Shown here: positions 47,321-60,516 of the stretch, one piece after another
Numbering within the stretch: the stretch's first letter is position 1
Layout: every line of letters starts with the position of its first letter
Assembly (NCBI GenBank): GCA_013399695.1
Contig: VXAU01000779.1
Coordinates: forward strand, 73,886-137,885
Source: Formicarius rufipectus
Lineage: Eukaryota > Chordata > Aves > Passeriformes > Formicariidae
Direction: 5' to 3'
Length of the DNA: 64,000 bases
Notes under the pieces: model-generated
The model's input: the letters and a program-made list of their open reading frames with translations, nothing else
The model's database searches: none
Told to the model about the DNA's origin: nothing
Program-made: the position numbers and the translations under genes

Positions 47321-50159
47321 ACTGGAAAAAGATAAATGTAGGACATGATGAATCTGTCACTTGAAATCCCCCACTTATTCAGACGAAACCACAGTGATGG
47401 TGAACACTGACTTGCAGAAATATTTAAGGCCCAGATGAAACAAAAGGCTTGAAGGAGTGATGTCATGTGTTTGAGTGAAATGAACTACATGTTCCAAATA
47501 TCTTCTCACTCCCTTGTCCTTACAAAACCAGCAGACACATTGCATATGAACAACCATGCAGCAATATTTTAATATCCCTTATGTATTACCCACTATACTC
47601 TGGCCGATGACTTTTGCACAGACACAGTTTTGGTGTCTTAGTAGAAGGCTTATATACCTTAGTTGTTAATAAGACACCCTGACTGCGTCAAGAAACAAAA
47701 TGAGATTTTATTCCTCTTCGTCTAAAGTTACAGTTCTACTCAGGAATGACAGAAATGGCTTTCTTCTACTCAGGAATGACAGAAATGGCTTTCTTCTTCC
47801 TCTACTTGTTTCAATTCTTTCCACTTTCTCTTCCACTGTGTAGGGATTTAAAAAGCACAAGAAGGAACTCTCTTCACACACAATTATGCATATTTCTAAA
47901 ACTAACACACTTCAGGAAAACTATCTAAAAACACACAGTTATAGCTAAGTATCAATTAAGACATACTTCATAAAATCAGTGAATTCACACAGTTCTTATC
48001 TATCTTAACTTTATTACCAGAGCTTTTAATTTGTATCATTCCGCAGAATATTAGGAGGCTTCTTCTCTCAGTTTGCTGTTGGCCAAGGTCATTTTGCAGA
48101 TTCCATTTGTTATCACTGAGGCCTCTGTCTGGGAAGCTGCTTCTGACTCCTTAGTCTGAAAACTTGCAAAATGTGTGTTCCAACACTATACCACTGGCAC
48201 TGCAAAGCTGTGAGTCCTTTGTAATTGTGTTATCAGTATTATTTTGCTGAGGGTTAAAACAATGTGCCCTTTTCTTGTGCTTTGTCTTCCATGATTCCTG
48301 TAAGTATGTATAATAAATTTTTAGTTTTTTTTTTTCCTGATAAAAGAAAAAAAAAATGCAAATCCATGTTCCATAGTGGTCCCATGCCAGCTATGTGTGC
48401 AGTGCTCCTGCCAGTTCCTTGAAACAGCATTAGTTAGAATCACACCTTTCAGTTTAGCTAAATGCTACCAGAGATGATAAGCTATGCACTTAAAATCCCC
48501 TAGGTATATTTCTTTAATCAATTTTGGGATTATCATTCCTCATCTGAATTAATATCTGTTTACTGTAAATAATAAGCTCCCCTGCCTTTCCTGGGCAAAG
48601 CAGAGTATTTAAAATGTGATTCAATCAGAGTGAAAACAACTATGGGAGCAAAAGTGTCTGTTTAGTGGAGGTAGAACTGCTCTAGATCTTCAGTGAATAT
48701 TACCAATAAAAGTTTAATGATGGTGCTGTTTTGCCAATCCAATCTTTCTTTGACCAATCTGATAAAAAAAAAAAGTGTTATAAACTGGCAGTTGTGTCTG
48801 TCGTAAGAGGGGAAGTGTTTATTCCCATCAGGATAAAAATATATTTATTTTTACATTGTTTTGGTTTGGTTTTGGTAGGCATTTTTATGCTTCATTATAT
48901 TCCATGCCCACTTTTTAATGGGTTTATTAAAAGAAATACTAAGAACTGCATCTTAAAATTTCTCTAGCAGAGATTCTCAGTTAATGGTTTAAGGTGGATG
49001 AACTATATCAAATGCTGGTGGGATATACTGTGATTTTATCCTGCTGTCAGTGACAATTGCGTTACCCATGGAAGCAGAAATTCCCTGTGCTCCTTCAGGC
49101 CACTGTGATTTAAGTGCAGAGATGCTCTAAATGGCAATGACATAAATAGTAGCTGACTTTGACAACTATTGGGAAGCAAGAGGGAAGATAGAGTAGGATC
49201 CTCGCATTGTGTGTGGAAAGATCCCTGACAGGAGCTGTAGGCTGGGCCATCAACATGGATGAACAGGAATAAAATTAAACCATACACCTTATAGTAGGTT
49301 TTTTCAAAATCTCGGTAAAATTTTCTCAAATATTCCATCACCAGCTTCAGAAAGTTTCTTTTCTAAATATATAATTTTTGAAAAGTGCAGATTTGCATGC
49401 AAATAAATGCCAAGTCTAAGACTGTGGTTGCAGAAAAGTCACACTTTCATTTTAATGGACTGAATTTACTGTTGTGCAGACATTTCTTTCAAAGTACATA
49501 TATGCTATCATCTTGAAGACAGAAAAGAAACACTTATGTGTGTGCGTACATGCACATAATAATAGTCTTTAGGCACATCTGAAAGCTAAAAGATTAACTA
49601 AACATCTCTTACCTTTAACATGAAGCAAAGTGATACAGGAAAATTTAAAATGCCTCACATGGAAATAAGGAAATTTAGTCTATGTTGCAATAACTTTTCC
49701 CATTATTCATGAAAATTTTGCTGAAAAAATATATCTTAATGTAATACCGCTGTAACATCACATTACCCTCTACTGACTGCTTTTCATATAAATATTGCTG
49801 GTATTGATATATAATTAAAAGTGTCTTGTTTCGGTTTAGGCTAAAAATGTAACACTTCCTTTCTTAAAGGTTAATATTCACACTTTTTCTTGATTGTTTC
49901 ACTTTAAAAGTTCACTTCAATAAAACCTGTGAAGTGTAGCATGGCCCTTTCCTTCCTTTCTCACTTTTTCCCTGGAGGAAAGTGAAATATTTTAATCCCG
50001 TACTAAACTGTGCAGGAAGTGGAAGTATCAACTGCATCAGTCAAGTCAACGTCAGGCAGTGTTGCTCGTTCATAAATCCAGTGAAACATGTCAAGGTGGC
50101 ACACACTTCACAGTGACCAAATCCTTCCAAGGGGCCCGTTCTGACACTGTGGGATGTTT
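47321..50159. other. AT-rich non-coding DNA, no gene seen
   Basis: About 2.8 kb. Short T- and A-runs lie near 48325-48357. Frames of 60-101 codons lack domain-like pattern. A 30-bp tandem duplication is entered separately. Confidence 0.5.
47734..47793. repeat. exact 30-bp tandem duplication
   Basis: A unit starting TTCTACTCAGGAATGAC occurs at 47734-47763 and again at 47764-47793 without change, followed by a few bases of a third start. Confidence 0.95.
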
Positions 50160-50505
50160 CTCTGTGCAGAAGGAGCTGGGGGTCCTGCAGGGGGACACAG
50201 TGACCATGAGCTGGCAGTGCCCTGGGGCCGGGAGGGACAGTGGGATCCTGGGGGGCTCCAGGGAGAGTGGCCAGCAGGTCAGGGAGGGGATCCTGCCCCT
50301 CTGCTCGGCCCTAGTGGGGCCACATCTGGGATAGGTTCCAGGGCTGGGCTGCTGAGGACAAGCCAGAGCAGGAGCTGCTGGAGAGGGTCCAGCAGGGGCC
50401 ACAGAGAGGATTTGGGGTGTGGAGCATCTCCCTGGTGAGCTGGGGTTGGGGGGGGGCTCCAAGCTCCCTTCAAACCCAAATATCCTGGGAATCTGTGATT
50501 TCTGA
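50160..50505 (+). mobile_element. CR1 LINE fragment, ORF2 end joined to 3' UTR
   Basis: GAAGGAGCTGGGGGTCCTGC, CCATGAGCTGGCAGTGCCCT, AGGGAGGGGATCCTGCCCCT and GAGAGGGTCCAGCAGGGGCC are the last part of CR1 ORF2. In one frame the product resembles the conserved LGVL...M..QC...ILPL.SALV.PHL stretch. The usual several hundred bases of 3' UTR are shortened, and the copy jumps to GGCTCCAAGCTCCCTTCAAA and a terminal octamer near ATCTGTGATTTCTGA. G/C-rich frames up to 163 codons on both strands are not genes. Confidence 0.9.
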
Positions 50506-52117
50506 TATGTGACTCTTGCCTGTGCCTGAAGGATATTCTCAAGTAAAGCTTTATTAGCTGTATAATATTTATCACCATTCAATCAGGACTAAACTGAATC
50601 TGGATTTTTGTCCTGTATACAACAAGCCATATAATCGAGCTGCTTCACAGTGCCTTTAGCTGATGCTGTGATACAACTGTAGTTTGACTCAGATGTGTAG
50701 TACTTTAAATTATTACTTTAAATGGTAATAGCTGTTTATTGCTCGGAAATCAAAGCCTGTTGGACATGGCTCTGTATGTTCAGTAATATCTCCCAACACA
50801 CCGCAAGTGAGAAAATGCCAAAGCCCTGCATTATATATTAAATAAACTCTGTATTTTCCAGTATGTTGTTTCTTCTTGTGCATGCATACATGGCTCAGAC
50901 AACTCTCCGTGGCATTAGAGAACACAGGCTGTTTCAGCAGCACATCAGATCACCAGTATGGGAAGAATTGCTCTGCTAAATTACCTGCAGAACAAGAACA
51001 GACTTTCCAAGGCAAACTTGGCCTTTGGGTACACCTTAGACCTTCAAATGTCACGCAAGAATCCCCACTGAAATCTCATTTTTGATAACATGATTTGGAA
51101 TAAGTGGGTATAGCAGTGCAAGTATGGACCCTTCTTTCATGGTATTTATTTTCTTCATCAGCAAAATAAATAAAAATACTTTATGTGAAATCACCAGGAA
51201 CATGGATATGCTTTATTTCTTCTTACTAATTAAATACTTGAAAGAGTTTTGTAAGTGTATTCTTACATGAATTACAGAAAAGAAAAATAAAAATAGAAAA
51301 AATATGCATTGATATTGCAAATCTCCCCATCATTAACCTTGTTTACCTTCTCTTTCATTCTTGAAGAAATACAAAAACAGATAGATAGTTTACCAAGTGG
51401 GAAACAGCAAATTGCTGAGGGATGACATCTGCCCTGGGTAGTTTAAAAAAAAGATGTTTTGGGGCTGACAGTGCCTGGGGAAAGTTACAGATATGGATAA
51501 AGTGCTGAAAATCCTGAGAGGATTTAGGTGTGTTCCTTACATTCCCACTATGTGAAGTCCATCCAGGCAGTACCAGGATCATGGTTGCACTAACAGGATC
51601 CTCTCATCTCAGGAAGGTGGATTTTCTATTCGCCATATATCAGTCATGACAGGCTCATGGCAGCATTTGAGCACCTCTCCATAATCAAAATATTAGCAAC
51701 AACAAAATGACAGCTTTTATCTTTGTTCTATTTTCAGATTATTGTGAGCAGTGCATGAATGTTTTAGGTAGAAGGGAGAGCAGAGGAGAGAGAAGCAGAG
51801 CACTGAAAAAGAAATAGATAAACAAAGAGGTTATGTACACTTCCCAGTGAAATATATCTATTTAACCAAAATCTCCTTCACCTTTTCTGATATAGGTTCT
51901 GTAACATCACAAACATCCCTTCTGCTCAGATAAGTTCAGCTTAGTCAAAGCTACACTACGCTGATTCTTTGAGTATAAACCAAAATCTGTCACAATCATC
52001 CTACTTTGAAGACAGGCCACAGGAAAGAAGTTTCTGGGAGGAGTGGAATTAGGCTGTCCCTCTCCTAAAGAAATTGTTTAAGTTAAGAAAATACTAAAGC
52101 TCAATGTATAAATTTGA

Positions 52118-52118
<1 letters not shown>
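50506..52118. other. AT-rich non-coding DNA, no gene seen
   Basis: Frames of 69-76 codons lack domain-like pattern. No repeat family was recognised. Confidence 0.5.
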
Positions 52119-52174
<56 letters not shown>

Positions 52175-52184
52175 CAGACAGACA
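52119..52184. repeat. (GATA)n tetranucleotide microsatellite with GACA tail
   Basis: About 13 uninterrupted GATA units followed by three GACA units. Uninterrupted arrays of this length usually vary between individuals. Confidence 0.97.
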
Positions 52185-53310
52185 TATTTTTCTTCAATGA
52201 GTTGTGAATATCATAATTTCTTATCTGATGATTAGCATAGGGGTATTTGTTTTAGTTTTGTCTGTCCAGGCAGCTCTGTCTGTCTCTTCATCTCCACACA
52301 AAACTACAGTAGCTGTAAATAATGGATTGTAAGCTGAAAATAATGGAAATAGTGTTCAGAGGATGCTCATGTTGCCCCAGTTGTGAAACAGATGTGATTT
52401 ACTCTTGCAAATTCAGCAATATTTAGGGTGGCAGTATCAGTTACATCACTGGGACGAAAGCAGTGGAAACAGAGTGACAAGAGGTTTGTTTTCAGACTCC
52501 AGCAATCATCGGAATCACTGCAAGGCAGATTTATAGTTTCTTTGAATCATTTCCAGTGTGAAGAAATGTGGTTGGCAACACCCAAAAGTGCTGCAGAATT
52601 AATGTTTCACCCAGGGGAACAGGTGTGAGGTCCAGTGTTTCACAGCTGATAGACCGAGCCCACCAGGAAACACTTTCTGAACAGTGCCATCAGCTTCAGC
52701 TTTGAAAATGTGATGGACTTCATGAAGGTGTGCCAGGTGAATTAGAGACATAATAAATAGGAAATTATCTCAATAAATTATCTCCTTCCTCAAATAACTT
52801 CATGGGTTTTTCTGTGAGCAGTTGCGGTAAATCTCGGGTCTTTATTAAGGGAAATGTGTTCCTTTTTAAAAATTTAATAACGAAAAGGTACTGAAAGGAT
52901 TTCTGGGAATTCATTTGGACCATGGAAAATACATCATGTAAGGGATTTTGCAGAAGCAGAAGATGATTAATTAAAAGGTAAGTAAGGAAAACACGAAAAA
53001 GATAACAAATTGGTTGGGTTTTTGAAAACAAAACAAAGAAAAAAACCGAGGTAACTGTGTTTATCTAATAAGAAGAGAATGGAAAGATTTTTAGTTTACT
53101 GACACTATTGCTGCTTTCATGCACTCAATTATTCAGAAGCTTTTGGAGCACAACATCTTCATTTCTTGGTATGAGGTATGTAAAAGCATTCGGAACACCT
53201 TGAGAAAAGAGTCAAATGCCAGAGAAACTTGAAGGCTTGAAGATTGGGCATTGCATATGTAGAACTACACAAGAAATGGAGCTTAAAATATATATTAAAA
53301 TAATATTTTA
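52185..53310. other. AT-rich non-coding DNA, no gene seen
   Basis: Frames of 66-88 codons lack domain-like pattern. No repeat family was recognised. Confidence 0.5.
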
Positions 53311-53445
53311 AAAACAAACCAAAAAACAACAACAACAAACCCTGATCAAATACAACAAACAGCCAAAACAAAACACAAAACCCAAATGCACAAACAAAAA
53401 TACAAAACAAAACCAAGTAAAAATAAAAACAAGCAAAAAAACACC
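53311..53445. repeat. AAAC/ACAA low-complexity tract
   Basis: Irregular AAAAC, ACAAC and CAAA units over about 135 bp. The minus frames here (Phe/Cys/Val/Leu-rich) are artefacts. Confidence 0.9.
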
Positions 53446-53815
53446 CCAGCCCTGATAACTCTCTATATGTGTACCTCTATATAGAGGCTTATACTCAGTT
53501 TTCTGGTAGGCATTTAATCTTCCACTCAGGGAAACACCGAGTTGCTCCAAAGCATTTGCTAAAGCTTTCCAACTTTATTTGAATGGTTTTGCTTATTTGT
53601 GGATATTCATCTATTCCTATAACTACTCACTAATTACCTTTGCCTTCAAGCCATATTATAAAGAAGACCATGCATAGATACATGACCTGGCATATAGTGT
53701 CCTGAAAAGCAGAATTTATAAACAATTTTTAAAGATCTTACAGGATATGAATGTCAGTAAATAGAAAAGCTTAAAGGCTTCTGAGAAGTGCTATTCTAAT
53801 ATTTGCTGTGGTTTA
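53446..53815. other. non-coding DNA between two low-complexity tracts
   Basis: Nothing was recognised. Confidence 0.5.
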
Positions 53816-53962
53816 GATCTGGGGTTTAGTGTTTTGGGGTGTTTTGGGTGGGATTTTTTTGTTTTGTTTTGTTTTTAATTTATTTGTTGCTCTTTGGTTT
53901 TTGTTTAGGTTTTTTTGGTTTTTTGTTTTTGTTTGTTTGGTGTGGTTTGGGTTTTTTTTCCT
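53816..53962. repeat. GT-rich (GTTT/GGTTT) low-complexity tract
   Basis: Irregular GTTTT, GTTT and GGTTT units, complementary in type to the tract at 53311 and 370 bp away, so the two could pair as a long imperfect inverted repeat. Confidence 0.9.
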
Positions 53963-55730
53963 CTTTAAGGAGTTTAAAAAGAACAACCAGTGAAACATGA
54001 GCTGTAGAAACCTTGTTGTGTAAAAATCATTTTAGTACAGAAAAAGCAATCACATTTCTCACATTAGACAACATCCTCTGTAAATAAGAACACCTGAGCA
54101 ACCCTTTAAATATCAGGCTGTATATGAGATAATATGCAATTATTTAGAAGTGTAAATGAGCATCTCAACCTGGTGCAGAAGGAAATTGGAAAAAAAACAC
54201 AAATCATTCTGTTGTAAAGGTTTAAAACATTGTTCTAGCATGGCAGCTAAAGCAGAAAAAGAAGTGTTTTTATAACTGATTATGGCTTTTGTAATAATAG
54301 TTGCTATGCCTTTTCCTAGTTTACAGGATTTTAATAGCTATAAAAATACCAGGGAAAACCATCTAACGTGGTTGTCATGCTCAGAGAGTAAAAGAAAGAT
54401 GATTAAGGCCATTTTTAACCCTAAGTTATTTAGAAGGCCTTTTTTAACTACACTAAGTTGACAAATGTTGCTGAAGTTTTCTTTTTCCCACTGCAAGAGC
54501 TAATGATTCATTGAGTGTTTTCTTCTACAAGAACATTATAAATAAACCTAAAAAACTAACAAACAAAACAAGTGTAACAAGCAAACAAAAATCAAACCCC
54601 AAAAACAAAACATGATTTTCTGTAAGTAGAAAGTGTTTCTTCTTAAGCACAGACTTCTTTGAATATGATTTATTTAAAAATGCCTATTTTTAAACAGAGA
54701 AAAAAGGGCAATATTTCTGTGATGAAACACTTGAAGACATAATTGTGTCCTGCTGAATGAGGTAATCGTACAGCAGAAGGAAAAGTCTTATTTTCACAAA
54801 AAGTCTGAAATTTGTGTCTTCTTGTTTCTGCATGCAACGTTTTCCAAGTCTTTACCTTAAAATTTTCATATTTAAGCCCTTTCTTCGCAGTTCCACACTG
54901 CACCAAATAGAGTAGACTCATCGTCTCAGCAATTGTTTTATGTTATAAATGTCTAACTCCAATTCCAAATCACATGGTAACAGATAAGTGCAATGACCAA
55001 AGTAGAGCACACACTTATTTTACTAATTTCCATAGTGACAGGGATAAGTTGTTTTATGTTTTAACTTCTTGTGGTTTTTTTCCTTTTTTTTTTCCCCAAA
55101 TCTCCAAAGATTAGTGACGATTCTTGATTCTAAATGGCTGCACTTAGAGCAATGCAATAGTGTCAGGGATTTACATATTCCCCAGAAAATTAACTTCCCC
55201 CTCCACAAATTTTATTCTGTCCATTTTCCTGTTATCTCTCTGTTGCAACTTGAATAATAATATACACTCACCGAAGAGTTTCATAGGTTTTTGTGGCAAA
55301 TTAAACAGCTGTCTCTGCTGGCTTGACACAAATATTGCCTTTATTGTTCTTTTGAACAGAAGGGAATATAATTTCTGGGAGCAAAAAATACTGCACATTT
55401 AAAGAAACTGAACAAATAGTGGAAGTAGTAGGGAAAAAGCCACTGTGATTCCTCACTTATTAGGTAGATAGGAATCCAGGTTTCCATGTCATCTACTTTA
55501 ATTAGAGAAAAGTAGTTTAAATGGCAGTTTTCATGACAAATTTTATGCAGGGCAAGGTTTATCTAATTATGAGTGTAAGAGAGAGCATGTTCCATGATGA
55601 ACAATTTTTGAAGAGTTCTGTAAATTAATCCATTTGTATTACTCATAGGACTTTATTAATATGGCTAATCTACAGTATCTATATTTTAAAAAATGGTCTT
55701 TAGAATCCTGAATCTCACATCTGAGCTGCC
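53963..55730. other. AT-rich non-coding DNA with one AAAC tract
   Basis: An AAAC-type tract lies at about 54546-54612. Frames of 61-83 codons on both strands lack domain-like pattern. Confidence 0.5.
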
Positions 55731-55800
55731 ATGGCAGTCTGGTGAAGGTCTTTAATGTCCCTTCCAACCCAAGCCATTCTGGGATTCTATGATTTTATGA
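55731..55800 (+). mobile_element. short CR1 3'-end fragment
   Basis: ATGTCCCTTCCAACCCAAGC, then CATTCTGGGATTCTATGATT and TTATGA, is the last 70 bp of CR1 with an intact octamer end. Confidence 0.88.
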
Positions 55801-58514
55801 GTTTTGGGCTAACCTTCAGTAATTTGCAAAAAACAGGTAAAAGAATAAGCTAAAAAAATTTAAAATAGCTCTAAGAAGTGACATAAATAAGCTTATTATA
55901 CCTTACTGAAATTGTGTTAATTAGTACCTAGCATAACCTGAGGCATAATTCCTGCAAGCAATGGGAAGCAAATAATAAAAGTAAAAAAAGTAAGTAAAAA
56001 AAGTCCTATTGGTTGAATATTTCAGAATAAAATGCCAAAAAAATTTATGGTACATTAATATATGTCTAAAATAACCTCTGTAATAGTTAAAATACATTGA
56101 CATCAAATATCTATATCTATTTTGTATTTCAAATATTTGATGATCTCCAAATTTTTTTTATTTTTTTTTAATAGCACTTGCATTATATTCCTTGGCAAAG
56201 AAAAGAGTTTCATAGATAAAAGTACTGTCAGAAAAACTAGAATAAATTAGTTGTTTTATCCTTCATGAATTCAAGAATCTAAGTCAGGACAGAAGTGTGA
56301 TCACTTCACCACTTGATTTTTAATGTAATCCTAATTATTCTGAAAGAAAATAATTACATTGTTAGCTAAACAAATACTGGCTGGGGGAACAGATACCTAA
56401 CTGTGATAGTGTCTTTTTGTAGCAAGTGTATTCCTTGGTACTCTCTAATCAAAACCACTTGTAAAGGACAACAAATACATGCATCAAAGTCCTTTAGAGA
56501 TAAAGCATAGAATACAAAACATTAGATAGGCATTATTTCACCAAAGAATGCAGTTTCTGGCACCTAATGGACCTGATAATCAAAAATACTCAGATATTTA
56601 AGTCATCATTTCTATTTCTGAATAAATCAACCCTCAAAGTAGAGAAAAGTCTCTGGGGGACTGTGGGAGGCAACACAGTCACAGTGCTGGTGATATGCAG
56701 TTTTACCTGGGGAGTCCTAATGGCATGTTGACATATAATCTGCATGTCCCACACTGTCCCAGGGACTAGGTGCACACCATGCACTGAAAGAGCTCCCAAA
56801 ATGTTTTGTGATGCTGAAGACAGAAACCTAGAAGAAATAAACGCAAAAATACGTGAGTGATTTAGATAATTGTTCTAAAACTGTGTGGTGTTAGAATTAG
56901 GTATTGCTCAAAATTCCAGACCAGTGCAGAATGAGTTTTTATTCAAAAATAAGAGTGAGGAAAGCAACAACAGTAGAGAAGAAAGTAAATACTTTTCAGT
57001 GTTTCATTTTGAGAGTCACAAGCAGCTGGATGAGGGACAAAGTGAATAGGTGTTATTAATATTAAACATAAGAAGGTTTAGAACTCTTAAAAAGCTATGG
57101 CCTCTTGGGGTAATTAGCTTGAAATAGACTTCAACAGGATTTATACAAGAATAGGAAACTAGTGTCAGGATAATTAATTTTGTTTGGTGTTTGGTCTTTT
57201 ATTATCTTCTTAAGCAACTGAAAAGTGGATTAAGCTGAGGGGGACAATGCTGCTTATGTATATGAAATTTTAAGAGTGGTTTTGATCTAACACTTTGAAT
57301 GTGCAAATGCCTTGGCTTTACAAGGAAATATTCCCACTTTTATCATTGTTTTTGAACTGGGTCTAGAAAGGCCAGTTTTAGGTTCTGTCAAACTGGAGCC
57401 GTCCAAAATTTCTGAAAAATAGAGTCATTAATGCAGGCAGTTTTGAACATTCAAGACACCATTTCCCTATGCTTATTCTTGGCAGTTTAGAAACTTACAT
57501 CATTCCAAGTTGTCTGGCAAACATGAGACTACAGAAGGACAGCTTCTTGCTGAAATCCCCTCTCTGCACCACAGGTTTATTTCAGAGTTCTTAGGGTGTT
57601 CATGCACTTTGAAAAATCTGTTCATGCACATCTATTTCCGCCATTAAAACCTCTTCTGAACTGATATTTAGCTCCCATAGTAGGTATTTTTCAAGGATCA
57701 TAGTGTGAGCAGAACATAATCATATATTTTTCATTGCATTACATAACTTCAATTTCGGACCTTCTGGCTTTTCTAATTCCTGAGCTGTGGAAATTACTAG
57801 GTGAAATGATTTCTTTCATGGCCTCACTGCTGAAAGAGAAAGTGATATTTCTGCTGCAGACTATTTCCTTGCTAAAATAAAAAACTGATGGCTCATTTCT
57901 TTCCTTACTCTTAGAAACTCTTTATTTACAGGCTAGTTATCTGAAACAGCCCCCAGAAAATATAAATAGGGAGAATAGTAGTGGTGTTGACATTCTAAAC
58001 TTGTAGTTAAATGAAAAAGACAATGGCTCAGTTTGGAAGAGAAGCCTGAGAGCATTTTATTTATATATTTATATATTTATGTTATATTTATATTTATACC
58101 CATTCATTAATTCATTTTTCCAAAGAGTGGCTTTTTAGGAATATAGTGCTTATATTAGGTCTCCCACAGTTTCCTTTTTGAAATTTATTTGATAATTCCC
58201 CTCTGGTCATATTTTTGTAAGAAATTATATCTTCCATAAACACAGAACCTCATCTAATACTGGCATACTCTGTATAATTGTGTGCGTGCTGACAACACCA
58301 CAAATTTTATAAGATTTCACACAATCAGAGCAGAAAACTTGTGAAGACCCTCACACAGATTGCGGAACAAAACATAGGAAATACAGGAATACAGAGAATG
58401 AAAGACATTTACCTGGATGAGCCTGGGTTAGTTCAGAGAACACCCTGAGAAGGGTAGCAGGTGGATTCCTGTCCATTCCAACTATGACTGTCTTTCTATG
58501 GCTGCTGTAGCCAC
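55801..58514. other. AT-rich non-coding DNA, no gene seen
   Basis: About 2.7 kb. A T-run lies near 56153-56170 and an ATTTATAT-type AT tract at about 58056-58098. Frames of 61-69 codons lack domain-like pattern. Confidence 0.5.
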
Positions 58515-58690
58515 TGGAATCATACAATACCAGAATGGTTTGGGTTGGAAGCAACCTTAAAACTCATCCTTCTTAATATCCAACCTAAGCCTACTGTCAG
58601 ATTGAAGTCATTCACTCTTGTCCTGTCACTCCATGGTCTTGTAAAAAGCACCTCCGCATCTTTCTTGTTGCCTTCTTTCTTGGTGGCAGC
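58515..58690 (-). mobile_element. CR1 LINE fragment with internal deletion
   Basis: TGGAATCATACAATACCAGA and GGTTTGGGTTGGAAGCAACC give the reversed CR1 3' end. After ACTCATCC the copy jumps past the middle of the 3' UTR to ATATCCAACCTAAGCC and TTGTCCTGTCACTCCATGG. Confidence 0.88.
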
Positions 58691-59556
58691 CTCTTGGAGG
58701 AAAAAACTTTGTGAAGAAAACCTGTTCTCTACATGAAATAAGATACTGTGGGTCTATGGAGGGAAGCACTAGTCCTCACCACCCTAGATAAAAGGGCTTT
58801 GCTGCTGGTCTCGTGATGATCAGGCAAGTGTGCTCAGTATTCCCACAGAAAGCTCTGATATCAGCTTTGCTTCATGCAGGTGTCTTCTAAATCTGAGAGA
58901 TTCTCCTGTCTTAGGTAGACTGATTAGCAGTGAATTATCTTAGGCAAAGGCACATCCCACTGCAGCTGAAAGAGTTGCTTTGAAATTCTCCATTAGAGGA
59001 AATAATCCAATGGTGAGATTCCAACCCTTCCTAGATTCTCAGAACTGAGGCCATTCGGGACCTCCAGCCTCTGCCTATGGAACATTTCATGCCAATGGCA
59101 AAACCCTGTGAAATCAGTTTTTTAATCAAAAAAGAAATGAAAAGAAAAGAAAATAGTCTATTCCCTAACAGGACTGACTTGAGATTTTGGGATATTATAT
59201 GAAACTGCTATGGCTAAGGAGATCCGTTAGAGTGAAGTTGGATTGATATTCACGTCTCAGGAGACCCAGAGATGGAGCTAAATATAGAGGATCTGTATAG
59301 AATAACTTTGCTGATGAAAGTGAAAGCTTCACAAGCTTCCAGATTGTGTCTGGCAATGTTTAACCAGATGAAGTCAGCCAACCTGGGACTGTATTTAAAA
59401 AGCTGAGAATGTGGAGTGATGTCTGCCTTTATATGAAGGTCAGAGGCAACACCTCCAAGTAGATCTGGCACCAAATTGTTACTCAATGTACTTCAACAGC
59501 AGTAAAACATGGGGGGAACAGGCTTTATTCACAGGTAGTACTCAGTATCTGTGCTG
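58691..59556. other. non-coding DNA, no gene seen
   Basis: A 78-codon minus frame (59250-59486) has no recognisable domain. No repeat family was recognised. Confidence 0.5.
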
Positions 59557-59772
59557 CAGAATCATTGAGGTTGGAAAAAACCTCCAGGTCATCAAGTCTA
59601 AATTTGATCAACCTCCACCTTGTCAACTAGACCAGAGCACTATGTGCCATAATTTTTTGAACACCTCCAGGAAGAATGCCCCACTACAATTCTGAGCTCA
59701 TTCCAATGCTTGGCAACCTTTTCAGTGAAGAAAGTCCTTCTGATGTCCAAAATTCCAAAATTCAATCTCACT
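59557..59772 (-). mobile_element. CR1 LINE fragment, 3' end, diverged
   Basis: CAGAATCATTGAGGTTGGAA, CTCCAGGTCATCAAGTCTAA, TTGAACACCTCCAGGAAGAA and CAGTGAAGAAAGTCCTTCTG follow the reversed CR1 3' UTR in order. It is AT-enriched compared with younger copies, so probably old. The 107- and 78-codon frames over its right side are not genes. Confidence 0.88.
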
Positions 59773-60489
59773 AGTGAAAATAAATGTGTGAAATATAAAA
59801 CACACTTTCTGCCTATAAATATGGCAGAATTTATAGAATTTTGCATAGTAAATAATGGCCTAAAATCAATATTAAAGAAAAAAAAAAGGCACATAATAAT
59901 AAAACAGCTGCAAGTAAGAAGAGAGATAAACAAAAAACAAGTCTGATCAGCATATAGCATCATTTGATTGATTGTTAGTGGGCAAACTGATCATACCTGT
60001 TAAACATGTATCACGTTCGGGTCTGTCAGCTGCAAAAGTGATGCTCATAGTGACCACACTCTGCTGCTTTGAAACAGTAGAGTGCACAGGAGCTCCTTTA
60101 GGAGAATTCCCAAATATCTCACCTGTCTGCTCCTTGCTCAGCTCTTAAGCGGAGTCTTTAAACAGTTTCAGAGCACTGCAAACAGTAGTATATCAAAGGA
60201 TTGGAGGAGACCATACTGCACATAAAACACAGCTTGGAACTGACAGCAAGAAAAATTGAAAACAATGCTTCTCTGAGGCAAATAATCTCAACTCATGTGG
60301 TTTTCCACCCCTGCAGTTCTCATTTGGGAAGAAGCCAAACAAGCTAATCTAACAGATGTCTGTGCCACTGATTTAAAGTCAAAGGTAGGACGCTTCCAAT
60401 ATCCATCTAATTCAAACAGGGAAGGTTTCTACTGATAGCCACAGAACAGCACCGAGCCAATGCTCTCTTTCTAGACAGGCGGGTCTGTG

Positions 60490-60516
60490 GTTATTGCTCT
60501 TATACAGAGCAATAAC
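60490..60516. other. perfect 11-bp hairpin
   Basis: GTTATTGCTCT (60490-60500), loop TATAC, AGAGCAATAAC (60506-60516). One bulged base would let the stem extend by a further GTG/CAC. Confidence 0.85.

Noticed and set aside
46981..47466. 161-codon minus-strand frame
   Set aside because: Most of it is a reading of a CR1 3' region, with Gly/Ala/Trp bias from GC-rich repeat DNA.
50091..50582. 163-codon minus-strand frame
   Set aside because: It is antisense to a CR1 ORF2 and 3' UTR fragment.
52119..52184. GATA array considered as a CRISPR-like or regulatory array
   Set aside because: A uniform tetranucleotide repeat without spacers is a plain microsatellite, and the window is eukaryotic.
58455..58500. 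CCATTCCAACTATGACTG phrase like a plus-strand CR1 end
   Set aside because: Under 50 bp and without the preceding CR1 sequence, so not separable from chance next to the real CR1 at 58515.
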